Positions 18,476 to 32,403 of a DNA stretch of 64,000 bases are shown here, piece by piece (the stretch's first letter is position 1; every line of letters begins with the position of its first letter). The stretch is from the NCBI GenBank assembly GCA_964019695.1, contig OZ026526.1, positions 6,405,254-6,469,253 of the forward strand, in the 5' to 3' direction. The notes under the pieces were generated by a model, which searched no databases, was not told the origin of the DNA, and worked only from the letters and a program-made list of their open reading frames with translations. The translations under genes and the position numbers were made by a program. The stretch is from Loripinus fragilis. Taxonomy: Eukaryota > Mollusca > Bivalvia > Lucinida > Lucinidae.

Positions 18476-21400
18476 GAAACGTTTTAATACATGATTAATC
18501 CATTAATATCTTCAATTATTATATGACTTTTGAGATCGCCAAATTGAGATACTTTATATTGATATTGTACTAAGTACTAAGCGGAAATTTATGCGCATCC
18601 TATGTATAGCAACCGTTGCGTGTACATGTACCACAATGGCTATACATAAGGTACAATATTATTTAAAGTGGATTCCCAGACTCACCAGGCACGAATTAAA
18701 TATTAATGAGCCAGCTCACGAGAATTTGGTACCTATCATATAGGCGATCAGCGAAGGCTCTGACGAGTCTGTGAATCTCACGCAGGATCGTAAGAGCATT
18801 TGTTACTCGCATACATAAAGTATCGAAGTAGATGAAGGCTGAAATAAACTTTTAGGACTCTAGCTCCACTGGTTAGCTGTGCATGTGGGTTAGAAGAGAG
18901 TCTTGCGCATTCGTAGGACAGACCAAAATCTCATGCGCTGGTCATATGTGATAATATGCAAGGCGATGTGGGCTTTTTATGCATATGCTTAAATATCCAC
19001 TTTCCTACATAAGGATTAAACAGCTAGATGCAATGAAAATAGTTATCATCACAGTATATGATCAGCTATTCTTTTTACGGGCATGCACAGTTATCCAGTA
19101 GGGCTGAATCTGTGTTCTTGTTATACGTACTGTGCGTGTATGGGTAGATTTGTTGAGTCCATGCAGATGTGCAGGCTCGTTCGACCCTTTGCTTATCGCC
19201 CAAAAGCAATGAAGCAATGAAAATTTAGAACCCATCTTTTGCGTGTCCAGCGATGCCTCCACTTCCTCTATTCATCTACAATTTCTCTACAACGCATTCT
19301 CTGGTCTCAAAATATTGGCATCGTCACAAGAAAGCCAGATTTGGTTGTATGCTCATAACAAAGGCACAGACCAGTGTGCGCATCCATGCAGACTGTTCTG
19401 CGCTTTTGTTCTTTACGATTTGTAGGTATAGTATCCGAACTTATACATGAACTATTTCAGTTTCTACATACTATGCTCTGAAGCTATGCAGGCTGGATTA
19501 AGCTTTATGTTGTTGTAACCAGAATGACACTTTTTCTCATGATGTGACCCATATCTGCTTAGTATTTCTTAGACATAAATGCATAACGACCATTATATTT
19601 GGTGTTAACTTTCATCTACCACCATACTTTTCGCATGTAATCTATGAAGACTCGAACGAGACTGTGCAGAAGTGCACTCTCGTTCAGAAACGTGCGTTAC
19701 TGTAACGCACGTTTCTGAACGAGAGTGAACTTCTGGACAGTCTTGTTCTAATCGCATGTGTTGCCTATGGGCTATGAACTTTCTGTGTGATTTAAGTCAT
19801 CGCATGTGTCGCCCATGAGCTTTGACCTTTCTTGTACGATAGTAGTTCCACTAGCATGTGTCGCCCATGGGCTATGAACTTCTCACGAGAATTAAGTTCT
19901 ACTCGCCTGTGTCGCCCATGAACTATGAACTTTTTGTGCGATATTAGTTCATAATCACATGAGTCGCCCATGAGCTATAAACTTTCTTTGGATACCCTAG
20001 TTCCCAGTTCTAGTCACATGGGTTTCCCATGAGCTAATAACTTCCTCGTATGCGTTAAGTTCTAATTAAATGTGAAGCCCATGCGCTTTGAACTTTCTTG
20101 TCAGATTTTGGTTCTTATCGCATGTATCGCCCATGAGCTATGAACTTTCTTGTGAGAATTTAGTTCTTTCCCACGTATCACCCACGAGTGACGGACTTTC
20201 TTATGAGATTTTAGTTCTGATCACATGCGTCGCCCATGCGCTATCTATGAAATTTGTTGTGAGATTTAATTTCAAATTGCATGTGTGAATTTTCTTGCGA
20301 TATTTTTTTTTTTTCAAATCACACGCTGAGCCCATGAGCAATGAACTTTCTTGTAAGATTTTGTTCTTAATTCTAGTCGCATTTGTAGCCCATGAGCTAT
20401 GAACTTTCCCTTGAGGTTTTAGTTCTTTTTACATGATGATGTGTAGCCAATTAACTATGAACTTTTTTTTTATGAGATTTTAGTTTTAATTGCATGGGTC
20501 GTCCATGAGATTTGAGTTTTTCTTGTGAGATTTTAGTTCTAGTCGCATGCTCATGGTTATGAGGTCGTAAGGTTGTAGTTCTACATAAAATTGCAAGTGA
20601 AAACCATGCGCTATGAGCTTTTTGAGTGAAATTTTAGTTCAAACGCATTTGTCGCCCATGAGCTCTAAGATTCTTCTGATAAAATTTAGTTTTAGACGCA
20701 TGTACAGCATATGTGCAAGAGCTTTCTCGCGAGAAAATTAGTTCTAGTTGCATGCGTAGTCATTGAGCTATGAGATTTCTCATGAGATTTTACTTGTATC
20801 GCATGTGTCGCCAACTAGTTATGAGCTCTTTTGTAGGATTTTAGTTCTAGTCGCATGTGTCAACCATGAGCTTTGAGGTTAATCGTGAGAATTTAGTTCA
20901 ATCACATGTGTCTCTCACGAACATTTGCACATACTTACCAGTCACAAATGTAATATTATTGGGCAAGCTGACGAGATTTTGGCACATATCATATAACCCA
21001 GCAATGAAGGCTCAGGCGAGCCTGCGCAATACGCGTTCTCGCCATAGCCTTCACAGCTCGCATACACAAAGTATGGTTGTAGATGAACACACAGACAACA
21101 GTTAAACCATTATTCCCACTAGATACGCCAGCAGGAACGTTAGGAGGCGGCTTTTGCGCATATGAGATCAGCATAAAAATGTCGTGTTCTAGCCCAAGAT
21201 ACCACAGTGTGAGTGATCTTGCATCATCAAGTGTTCGTACAGTTACGGAATTCAACGGGGGTCAGACCAGCGTCCATCGTTGTCATGGCAGTTGACAAAA
21301 TAGTCCACACAAAGATGATTTTGTTTTCATCAGCATAACAAACATACACCAATGCTTAGTCAGGGGCAAGTTTAATGTCCAAAAGAGCACCCATTCACTA

Positions 21401-23117
21401 AGTATAGGACACAGATACTGCGATTTACATTTTTAAAGGTACTATTTTCGTGGGCTACCAAACCGGATGTTTTGCTTTGTCAAAATGAAAGAAACACAAG
21501 CACAGCTTTACAAAAAACATGCCTAACAAAAATACCACAAACATACATCACATACAATTTCATGGCGTCAAGAGGATAAAATAACAGAATCACATAGACT
21601 GATAAAGACATCCAAATAAAGCAAGAACTAAACAAGAAAAGCAGCAACCTGTTGCTACTTTCTTCACGAGGGGACGGGGAGTGACTGCCAAACTTTTGAT
21701 GCACAGCTAGTTTGGGCCTGTGCCACCACATATGTGCTGTAGATAGATGCGTTGCAAGTGAAAATGCAGTGTGATAATAACTATGGTCATAGTGAAGAGC
21801 CTTGGTGAACGCTACAGTCTCTTTGATGGAACACTTAATATGGAACTGTCCTGTTTGTACTTTAAGAGGTGGTCAAACTTTCCATGAAAAGAATGGATTT
21901 CTGTCCTTGAAGATTGTTTTCATCATTGCAAAGAGTGCAGACCCTGGTGAAATATCGCATCATGTGCCATTTCATCAAGGCCTTTACTGTTTGTTAAAGT
22001 ACCTGTTATGGAAAGAACTTAAGGTCTACAACATCATGACATGTAGAAAATGCAAAACATTTGCAATTGCTAAATATTGCTCTCATGTAAATTCTATGAG
22101 AGTGTAACAATGATATAGAATTATCAATGGCATTGCACAAAGTGTATTGTTTTAGATAAGATGTCAGCTCATCATTGAAAGTATTGGTTAAGTGCATGTT
22201 GGTTTCTCCCATACTGCTTTGTAAAGTTTTCCATAGAAATTCATAAATGTATATTTAGCCATGCTGCAATACACCAGTACTGACTGACTCAGCTTCACAA
22301 ACCTTTTCTGAAATCACATCTACTGGATTATGCAGTTTTAGTTGACTTGTAGTTTGAATAAATTGTTTTGCACGATTCTATAGAAAAGGTTACCTACGCT
22401 ACTTATCTACCCCTGATTACCAGTACTGACTGGCAGGTTTTACCCCTGAACTAGATCCCAACCTTAACCCCCCCCCCACCCATATCAATGTCCAAACCAA
22501 CTCTGGGAGCCGAGAGGGAGCAGAAAAAAAATAAAAGAAAAAAAAAATGAAAAGAAAAAAAGAAAAAAGGGAGCTATCTTTGCGAATCCTCCCTAGGAGG
22601 AATTCGCTTGTTGACGAGCCAGCATGAAAACATGACTCGTGGTGCATAACACCTAGAGGAAACAAACTTAAAATGGTCAACTTAAGCAAGGTTATGAATA
22701 AAACATATATTAAACATGTATGGTTTTTGTTAAATAAGAAAATATCGCTATAGTTTCCGGAGAAGAATGCTTTGTTTATTTGTAGATACATACTTTACAC
22801 AGAATGGAACTTAAACATTGGGATAATGCCATTTGGCTAATTGACCAAATATTACTGTTTTTCCTAAATGAGGTTAATTTCTATATTATCAAAAGTAATG
22901 TCCCTTGAACACCAATCTGCGACTTAAAGGAATGTTAATCCTATAGATTAATGAGACCAAATAGCTGAGGGGTCTAAATGGTTTTCACCAGAACATCTAT
23001 AGGACATTCCCCTGTGGGTTCGAAACCTACCAGATCCTGATTTATAAAAAAAAATATTTTTATTATATTTTTATTAATATTAACTTAAGAATTTTTTTTT
23101 GATAATCTGAAAATTTT
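18476..23117 (+). repeat. Macrosatellite unit 3
   Basis: 4,642 bp. First unit with the homogenised sequence. Private or near-private states include CGCATTCGTAGG near 18907 and a 4-bp deletion (GAGGTGGTC for GAGGTTGCTGGTC) near 21867. The perfect palindrome is at 19675-19727 and the tRNA-like segment starts at 22962. Confidence 0.95.
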
Positions 23118-26100
23118 GAAACGTTTTAATACATGATTAATCCATTAATATCTTCGATTATTATATGACTTTTGAGATCGCCAAATTGAGATACTTTATA
23201 TTGATATTGTACTAAGTACTAAGTGGAAATTTATGCGCATCCTATGTATAGCAACCGTTGCGTGTACATGTACCACAATGGCTATACATAAGGTACAATA
23301 TTATTTAAAGTGGATTCCCAGACTCACCAGGCACGAATTAAATATTAATGAGCCAGCTCACGAGAATTTGGTACCTATCATATAGGCGATCAGCGAAGGC
23401 TCTGACGAGTCTGTGAATCTCACGCAGGATCGTAAGAGCATTTGTTACTCGCATACATAAAGTATCGAAGTAGATGAAGGCTGAAATAAACTTTTAGGAC
23501 TCTAGCTCCACTGGTTAGCTGTGCATGTTGGTTAGAAGAGAGTCTTGCGCATACGTAGGACAGACCAAAATCTCATGCGCTGGTCATATGTGATAATATG
23601 CAAGGCGATGTGGGCTTTTTATGCATATGCTTAAATATCCACTTTCCTACATAAGGATTAAACAGCTAGATGCAATGAAAATAGTTATCATCACAGTATA
23701 TGATCAGCTATTCTTTTTACGGGCATGCACAGTTATCCAGTAGGGCTGAATCTGTGTTCTTGTTATACGTACTGTGCGTGTATGGGTAGATTTGTTGAGT
23801 CCATGCAGATGTGCAGGCTCGTTCGACCCTTTGCTTATCGCCCAAAAGCAATGAAGCAATGAAAATTTAGAACCCATCTTTTGCGTGTCCAGCGATGCCT
23901 CCACTTCCTCTATTCATCTACAATTTCTCTACAACGCATTCTCTGGTCTCACAATATTGGCATCGTCACAAGAAAGCCAGATTTGGTTGTATGCTCATAA
24001 CAAAGGCACAGACCAGTGTGCGCATCCATGCAGACTGTTCTGCGCTTTTGTTCTTTACGATTTGTAGGTATAGTATCCGAACTTATACATGAACTATTTC
24101 AGTTTCTACATACTATGCTCTGAAGCTATGCAGGCTGGATTAAGCTTTATGTTGTTGTAACCAGAATGACACTTTTTCTCATGATGTGACCCATATCTGC
24201 TTAGTATTTCTTAGACATAAATGCATAACGACCATTATATTTGGTGTTAACTTTCATCTACCACCATACTTTTCGCATGTAATCTATGAAGACTCGAACG
24301 AGACTGTGCAGAAGTGCACTCTCGTTCAGAAACGTGCGTTACTGTAACGCACGTTTCTGAACGAGAGTGAACTTCTGGACAGTCTTGTTCTAATCGCATG
24401 TGTTGCCTATGGGCTATGAACTTTCTGTGTGATTTAAGTCATCGCATGTGTCGCCCATGAGCTTTGACCTTTCTTGTACGATAGTAGTTCCACTAGCATG
24501 TGTCGCCCATGGGCTATGAACTTCTCACGAGAATTAAGTTCTACTCGCCTGTGTCGCCCATGAACTATGAACTTTTTGTGCGATATTAGTTCATAATCAC
24601 ATGAGTCGCCCATGAGCTATAAACTTTCTTTGGATACCCTAGTTCCCAGTTCTAGTCACATGGGTTTCCCATGAGCTAATAACTTCCTCGTATGCGTTAA
24701 GTTCTAATCAAATGTGAAGCCCATGCGCTTTGAACTTTCTTGTCAGATTTTGGTTCTTATCGCATGTATCGCCCATGAGCTATGAACTTTCTTGTGAGAA
24801 TTTAGTTCTTTCCCACGTATCACCCACGAATGACGGACTTTCTTATGAGATTTTAGTTCTGATCACATGCGTCGCCCATGCGCTATCTATGAAATTTGTT
24901 GTGAGATTTTATTTCAAATTGCATGTGTGAATTTTCTTGCGATATTTTTTTTTTCAAATCACACGCTGAGCCCATGAGCAATGAACTTTCTTGTAAGATT
25001 TTGTTCTTAATTCTAGTCGCATTTGTAGCCCATGAGCTATGAACTTTCCCTTGAGGTTTTAGTTCTTTTTACATGATGATGTGTAGCCAATTAACTATGA
25101 ACTTTTTTTTATGAGATTTTAGTTTTAATTGCATGGGTCGTCCATGAGATTTGAGTTTTTCTTGTGAGATTTTAGTTCTAGTCGCATGCTCATGGTTATG
25201 AGGTCGTAAGGTTGTAGTTCTACATAAAATTGCAAGTGAAAACCATGCGCTATGAGCTTTTTGAGTGAAATTTTAGTTCAAACGCATTTGTTGCCCATGA
25301 GCTCTAAGATTCTTCTGATAAAATTTAGTTTTAGACGCATGTACAGCATATGTGCAAGAGCTTTCTCGCGAGAAAATTAGTTCTAGTTGCATGCGTAGTC
25401 ATTGAGCTATGAGATTTCTCATGAGATTTTACTTGTATCGCATGTGTCGCCAACTAGTTATGAGCTCTTTTGTAGGATTTTAGTTCTAGTCGCATGTGTC
25501 AACCATGAGCTTTGAGGTTAATCGTGAGAATTTAGTTCAATCACATGTGTCTCTCACGAACATTTGCACATACTTACCAGTCACAAATGTAATATTATTG
25601 GGCAAGCTGACGAGATTTTGGCACATATCATATAACCCAGCAATGAAGGCTCAGGCGAGCCTGCGCAATACGCGTTCTCGCCATAGCCTTCACAGCTCGC
25701 ATACACAAAGTATGGTTGTAGATGAACACACAGACAACAGTTAAACCATTATTCCCACTAGATACGCCAGCAGAAACGTTAGGAGGCGGCTTTTGCGCAT
25801 ATGAGATCAGCATAAAAATGTCGTGTTCTAGCCCAAGATACCACAGTGTGAGTGATCTTGCATCATCAAGTGTTCGTACAGTTACGGAATTCAACGGGGG
25901 TCAGACCAGCGTCCATCGTTGTCATGGCAGTTGACAAAATAGTCCACACAAAGATGATTTTGTTTTCATCAGCATAACAAACATACACCAATGCTTAGTC
26001 AGGGGCAAGTTTAATGTCCAAAAGAGCACCCATTCACTAAGTATAGGACACAGATACTGCGATTTACATTTTTAAAGGTACTATTTTCGTGGGCTACCAA

Positions 26101-27758
26101 ACCGGATGTTTTGCTTTGTCAAAATGAAAGAAACACAAGCACAGCTTTACAAAAAACATGCCTAACAAAAATACCACAAACATACATCACATACAATTTC
26201 ATGGCGTCAAGAGGATAAAATAACAGAATCACACAGACTGATAAAGACATCCAAATAAAGCAAGAACTAAACAAGAAAAGCAGCAACCTGTTGCTACTTT
26301 CTTCACGAGGGGACGGGGAGTGACTGCCAAACTTTTGATGCACAGCTAGTTTGGGCCTGTGCCACCACATATGTGCTGTAGATAGATGCGTTGCAAGTGA
26401 AAATGCAGTGTGATAATAACTATGGTCATAGTGAAGAGCCTTGGTGAACGCTACAGTCTCTTTGATGGAACACTTGATATGGAACTGTCCTGTTTGTACT
26501 TTAAGAGGTTGCTGGTCAAACTTTCCATGAAAAGAATGGATTTCTGTCCTTGAAGATTGTTTTCATCATTGCAAAGAGTGCAGACCCTGGTGAAATATCG
26601 CATCATGTGCCATTTCATCAAGGCCTTTACTGTTTGTTAAAGTACCTGTTATGGAAAGAACTTAAGGTCTACAACATCATGACATGTAGAAAATGCAAAA
26701 CATTTGCAATTGCTAAATATTGCTCTCATGTAAATTCTATGAGAGTGTAACAATGATATAGAATTATCAATGGCATTGCACAAAGTGTATTGTTTTAGAT
26801 AAGATGTCAGCTCATCATTGAAAGTATTGGTTAAGTGCATGTTGGTTTCTCCCATACTGCTTTGTAAAGTTTTCCATAGAAATTCATAAATGTATATTTA
26901 GCCATGCTGCAATACACCAGTACTGACTGACTCAGCTTCACAAACCTTTTCTGAAATCACATCTACTGGATTATGCAGTTTTAGTTGACTTGTAGTTTGA
27001 ATAAATTGTTTTGCACGATTCTATAGAAAAGGTTACCTACGCTACTTATCTACCCCTGATTACCAGTACTGACTGGCAGGTTTTACCCCTGAACTAGATC
27101 CCAACCTTAACCCCCCCCCACCCATATCAATGTCCAAACCAACTCTGGGAGCCGAGAGGGAGCAGAAAAAAAATAAAAGAAAAAAAAATGAAAAGAAAAA
27201 AAGAAAAAAGGGAGCTATCTTTGCGAATCCTCCCTAGGAGGAATTCGCTTGTTGACGAGCCAGCATGAAAACATGACTCGTGGTGCATAACACCTAGAGG
27301 AAACAAACTTAAAATGGTCAACTTAAGCAAGGTTATGAATAAAACATATATTAAACATGTATGGTTTTTGTTAAATAAGAAAATATCGCTATAGTTTCCG
27401 GAGAAGAATGCTTTGTTTATTTGTAGATACATACTTTACACAGAATGGAACTTAAACATTGGGATAATGCCATTTGGCTAATTGACCAAATATTACTGTT
27501 TTTCCTAAATGAGGCTAATTTCTATATCATCAAAAGTAATGTCCCTTGAACACCAATCTGCGACTTAAAGGAATGTTAATCCTATAGATTAATGAGACCA
27601 AATAGCTGAGGGGTCTAAATGGTTTTCACCAGAACATCTATAGGACATTCCCCTGTGGGTTCGAAACCTACCAGATCCTGATTTATAAAAAAAAATATTT
27701 TTATTATATTTTTATTAATATTAAGTTAAGAATTTTTTTTTGATAATCTGAAAATTTT
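23118..27758 (+). repeat. Macrosatellite unit 4
   Basis: 4,641 bp. Very close to unit 3, for example sharing TATCTTCGATT near its start with unit 5. Private states include CAGCAGAAACG near 25770 and CACTTGATATGG near 26470. Palindrome at 24317-24369; tRNA-like segment from 27603. Confidence 0.95.
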
Positions 27759-30700
27759 GAAACGTTTTAATACATGATTAATCCATTAATATCTTCGATT
27801 ATTATATGACTTTTGAGATCGCCAAATTGAGATACTTTATATTGATATTGTACTAAGTACTAAGCGGAAATTTATGCGCATCCTATGTATAGCAACCGTT
27901 GCGTGTACATGTACCACAATGGCTATACATAAGGTACAATATTATTTAAAGTGGATTCCCAGACTCACCAGGCACGAATTAAATATTAATGAGCCAGCTC
28001 ACGAGAATTTGGTACCTATCATATAGGCGATCAGCGAAGGCTCTGACGAGTCTGTGAATCTCACGCAGGATCGTAAGAGCATTTGTTACTCGCATACATA
28101 AAGTATCGAAGTAGATGAAGGCTGAAATAAACTTTTAGGACTCTAGCTCCACTGGTTAGCTGTGCATGTGGGTTAGAAGAGAGTCTTGCGCATACGTAGG
28201 ACAGACCAAAATCTCATGCGCTGGTCATATGTGATAATATGCAAGGCGATGTGGGCTTTTTATGCATATGCTTAAATATCCACTTTCCTACATAAGGATT
28301 AAACAGCTAGATGCAATGAAAATAGTTATCATCACAGTATATGATCAGCTATTCTTTTTACGGGCATGCACAGTTATCCAGTAGGGCTGAATCTGTGTTC
28401 TTGTTATACGTACTGTGCGTGTATGGGTAGATTTGTTGAGTCCATGCAGATGTGCAGGCTCGTTCGACCCTTTGCTTATCGCCCAAAAGCAATGAAGCAA
28501 TGAAAATTTAGAACCCATCTTTTGCGTGTCCAGCGATGCCTCCACTTCCTCTATTCATCTACAATTTCTCTACAACGCATTCTCTGGTCTCACAATATTG
28601 GCATCGTCACAAGAAAGCCAGATTTGGTTGTATGCTCATAACAAAGGCACAGACCAGTGTGCGCATCCATGCAGACTGTTCTGCGCTTTTGTTCTTTACG
28701 ATTTGTAGGTATAGTATCCGAACTTATACATGAACTATTTCAGTTTCTACATACTATGCTCTGAAACTATGCAAGCTGGATTAAGCTTTATGTTGTTGTA
28801 ACCAGAATGACACTTTTTCTCATGATGTGACCCATATCTGCTTAGTATTTCTTAGACATAAATGCATAACGACCATTATATTTGGTGTTAACTGTCATCT
28901 ACCACCATACTTTTCGCATGTAATCTATGAAGACTCGAACGAGACTGTGCAGAAGTGCACTCTCGTTCAGAAACGTGCGTTACTGTAACGCACGTTTCTG
29001 AACGAGAGTGAACTTCTGGACAGTCTTGTTCTAATCGCATGTGTTGCCTATGGGCTATGAACTTTCTGTGTGATTTAAGTCATCGCATGTGTCGCCCATG
29101 AGCTTTGACCTTTCTTGTACGATAGTAGTTCCACTAGCATGTGTCGCCCATGGGCTATGAACTTCTCACGAGAATAAAGTTCTACTCGCCTGTGTCGCCC
29201 ATGAACTATGAACTTTTTGTGCGATATTAGTTCATAATCACATGAGTCGCCCATGAGCTATAAACTTTCTTTGGATACCCTAGTTCCCAGTTCTAGTCAC
29301 ATGGGTTTCCCATGAGCTAATAACTTCCTCGTATGCGTTAAGTTCTAATCAAATGTGAAGCCCATGCGCTTTGAACTTTCTTGTCAGATTTTGGTTCTTA
29401 TCGCATGTATCGCCCATGAGCTATGAACTTTCTTGTGAGAATTTAGTTCTTTCCCACGTATCACCCACGAGTGACGGACTTTCTTATGAGATTTTAGTTC
29501 TGATCACATGCGTCGCCCATGCGCTATCTATGAAATTTGTTGTGAGATTTTATTTCAAATTGCATGTGTGAATTTTCTTGCGATATTTTTTTTTTTCAAA
29601 TCACACGCTGAGCCCATGAGCAATGAACTTTCTTGTAAGATTTTGTTCTTAATTCTAGTCGCATTTGTAGCCCATGAGCTATGAACTTTCCCTTGAGGTT
29701 TTAGTTCTTTTTACATGATGATGTGTAGCCAATTAACTATGAACTTTTTTTTATGAGATTTTAGTTTTAATTGCATGGGTCGTCCATGAGATTTGAGTTT
29801 TTCTTGTGAGATTTTAGTTTAGTCGCATGCTCATGGTTATGAGGTCGTAAGGTTGTAGTTCTACATAAAATTGCAAGTGAAAACCATGCGCTATGAGCTT
29901 TTTGAGTGAAATTTTAGTTCAAACGCATTTGTTGCCCATGAGCTCTAAGATTCTTCTGATAAAATTTAGTTTTAGACGCATGTACAGCATATGTGCAAGA
30001 GCTTTCTCGCGAGAAAATCAGTTCTAGTTGCATGCGTAGTCATTGAGCTATGAGATTTCTCATGAGATTTTACTTGTATCGCATGTGTCGCCAACTAGTT
30101 ATGAGCTCTTTTGTAGGATTTTAGTTCTAGTCGCATGTGTCAACCATGAGCTTTGAGGTTAATCGTGAGAATTAAGTTCAATCACATGTGTCTCTCACGA
30201 ACATTTGCACATACTTACCAGTCACAAATGTAATATTATTGGGCAAGCTGACGAGATTTTGGCACATATCATATAACCCAGCAATGAAGGCTCAGGCGAG
30301 CCTGCGCAATACGCGTTCTCGCCATAGCCTTCACAGCTCGCATACACAAAGTATGGTTGTAGATGAACACACAGACAACAGTTAAGCCATTATTCCCACT
30401 AGATACGCCAGCAGGAACGTTAGGAGGCGGCTTTTGCGCATATGAGATCAGCATAAAAATGTCGTGTTCTAGCCCAAGATACCACAGTGTGAGTGATCTT
30501 GCATCATCAAGTGTTCGTACAGTTACGGAATTCAACGGGGGTCAGACCAGCGTCCATCGTTGTCATGGCAGTTGACAAAATAGTCCACACAAAGATGATT
30601 TTGTTTTCATCAGCATAACAAACATACACCAATGCTTAGTCAGGGGCAAGTTTAATGTCCAAAAGAGCACCCATTCACTAAGTATAGGACACAGATACTG

Positions 30701-32403
30701 CGATTTACATTTTTAAAGTTACTATTTTCGTGGGCTACCAAACCGGATGTTTTGCTTTGTCAAAATGAAAGAAACACAAGCACAGCTTTACAAAAAACAT
30801 GCCTAACAAAAATACCACAAACATACATCACATACAATTTCATGGCGTCAAGAGGATAAAATAACAGAATCACACAGACTGATAAAGACATCCAAATAAA
30901 GCAAGAACTAAACAAGAAAAGCAGCAACCTGTTGCTACTTTCTTCACGAGGGGACGGGGAGTGACTGCCAAACTTTTGATGCACAGCTAGTTTGGGCCTG
31001 TGCCACCACATATGTGCTGTAGATAGATGCGTTGCAAGTGAAAATGCAGTGTGATAATAACTATGGTCATAGTGAAGAGCCTTGGTGAACGCTACAGTCT
31101 CTTTGATGGAACACTTAATATGGAACTGTCCTGCTTGTACTTTAAGAGGTTGCTGGTCAAACTTTCCATAAAAAGAATGGATTTCTGTCCTTGAAGATTG
31201 TTTTCATCATTGCAAAGAGTGCAGACCCTGGTGAAATATCGCATCATGTGCCATTTCATCAAGGCCTTTACTGTTTGTTAAAGTACCTGTTATGGAAAGA
31301 ACTTAAGGTCTACAACATCATGACATGTAGAAAATGCAAAACATTTGCAATTGCTAAATATTGCTCTCTTGTAAATTCTATGAGAGTGTAACAATGATAT
31401 AGAATTATCAATGGCATTGCACAAAGTGTATTGTTTTAGATAAGATGTCAGCTCATCATTGAAAGTATTGGTTAAGTGCATGTTGGTTTCTCCCATACTG
31501 CTTTGTAAAGTTTTCCATAGAAATTCATAAATGTATATTTAGCCATGCTGCAATACACCAGTACTGACTGACTCAGCTTCACAAACCTTTTCTGAAATCA
31601 CATCTACTGGATTATGCAGTTTTAGTTGACTTGTAGTTTGAATAAATTGTTTTGCACGATTCTATAGAAATGGATACCTACGCTACTTATCTACCCCTGA
31701 TTACCAGTACTGACTGGCAGGTTTTACCCCTGAACTAGATCCCGACCTTAACCCCCCCCCCCCCACCCATATCAATGTCCAAACCAACTCTGGGAGCCGA
31801 GAGGGAGTAGAAAAAAAAAAATAAAAGAAAAAAAATGAAAAGAAAAAAAGAAAAAAGGGAGCTATCTTTGCGAATCCTCTCTAGGAGGAATTCGCTTGTT
31901 GACGAGCCAGCATGAAAACATGACTCGTGGTGCATAACACCTAGAGGAAACAAACTTAACATGGTCAACTTAAGCAAGGTTATGAATAAAACATATATTA
32001 AACATGTATGGTTTTTGTTAAATAAGAAAATATCGCTATAGTTTCCGGAGAAGAATGCTTTGTTTATTTGTAGATACATACTTTACACAAAATGGAACTT
32101 AAACATTGAGATAATGCCATTTGGCTAATTGACCAAATATTACTGTTTTTCCTAAATGAGGTTAATTTCTATATCATCAAAAGTAATGACCCTTGAACAC
32201 CAATCTGCGACTTAAAGGAATGTTAATCCTATAGATTAATGAGACCAAATAGCTGAGGGGTCTAAATGGTTTTCACCAGAACATCTATAGGACATTCCCC
32301 TGTGGGTTCGAAACCTACCAGATCCTGATTTATAAAAAAAATATTTTTATTATATTTTTATAAATATTAACTTAAATTTTTTTTTTGATAATCTGAAAAT
32401 TTT
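27759..32403 (+). repeat. Macrosatellite unit 5
   Basis: 4,645 bp. Shares with unit 6 a set of otherwise absent states: TTAACTGTCATC, TTTTAGTTTAGTCGC (loss of TC), GAAAATCAGTTC and AAAGTTACTATT. Its last third carries the TCTCTAGGAGG, GAGTAGAAAAA, AAATGGATACC and ATCCCGACC forms, which continue into units 6 and 7. Palindrome at 28958-29010; tRNA-like segment from 32250. Confidence 0.95.
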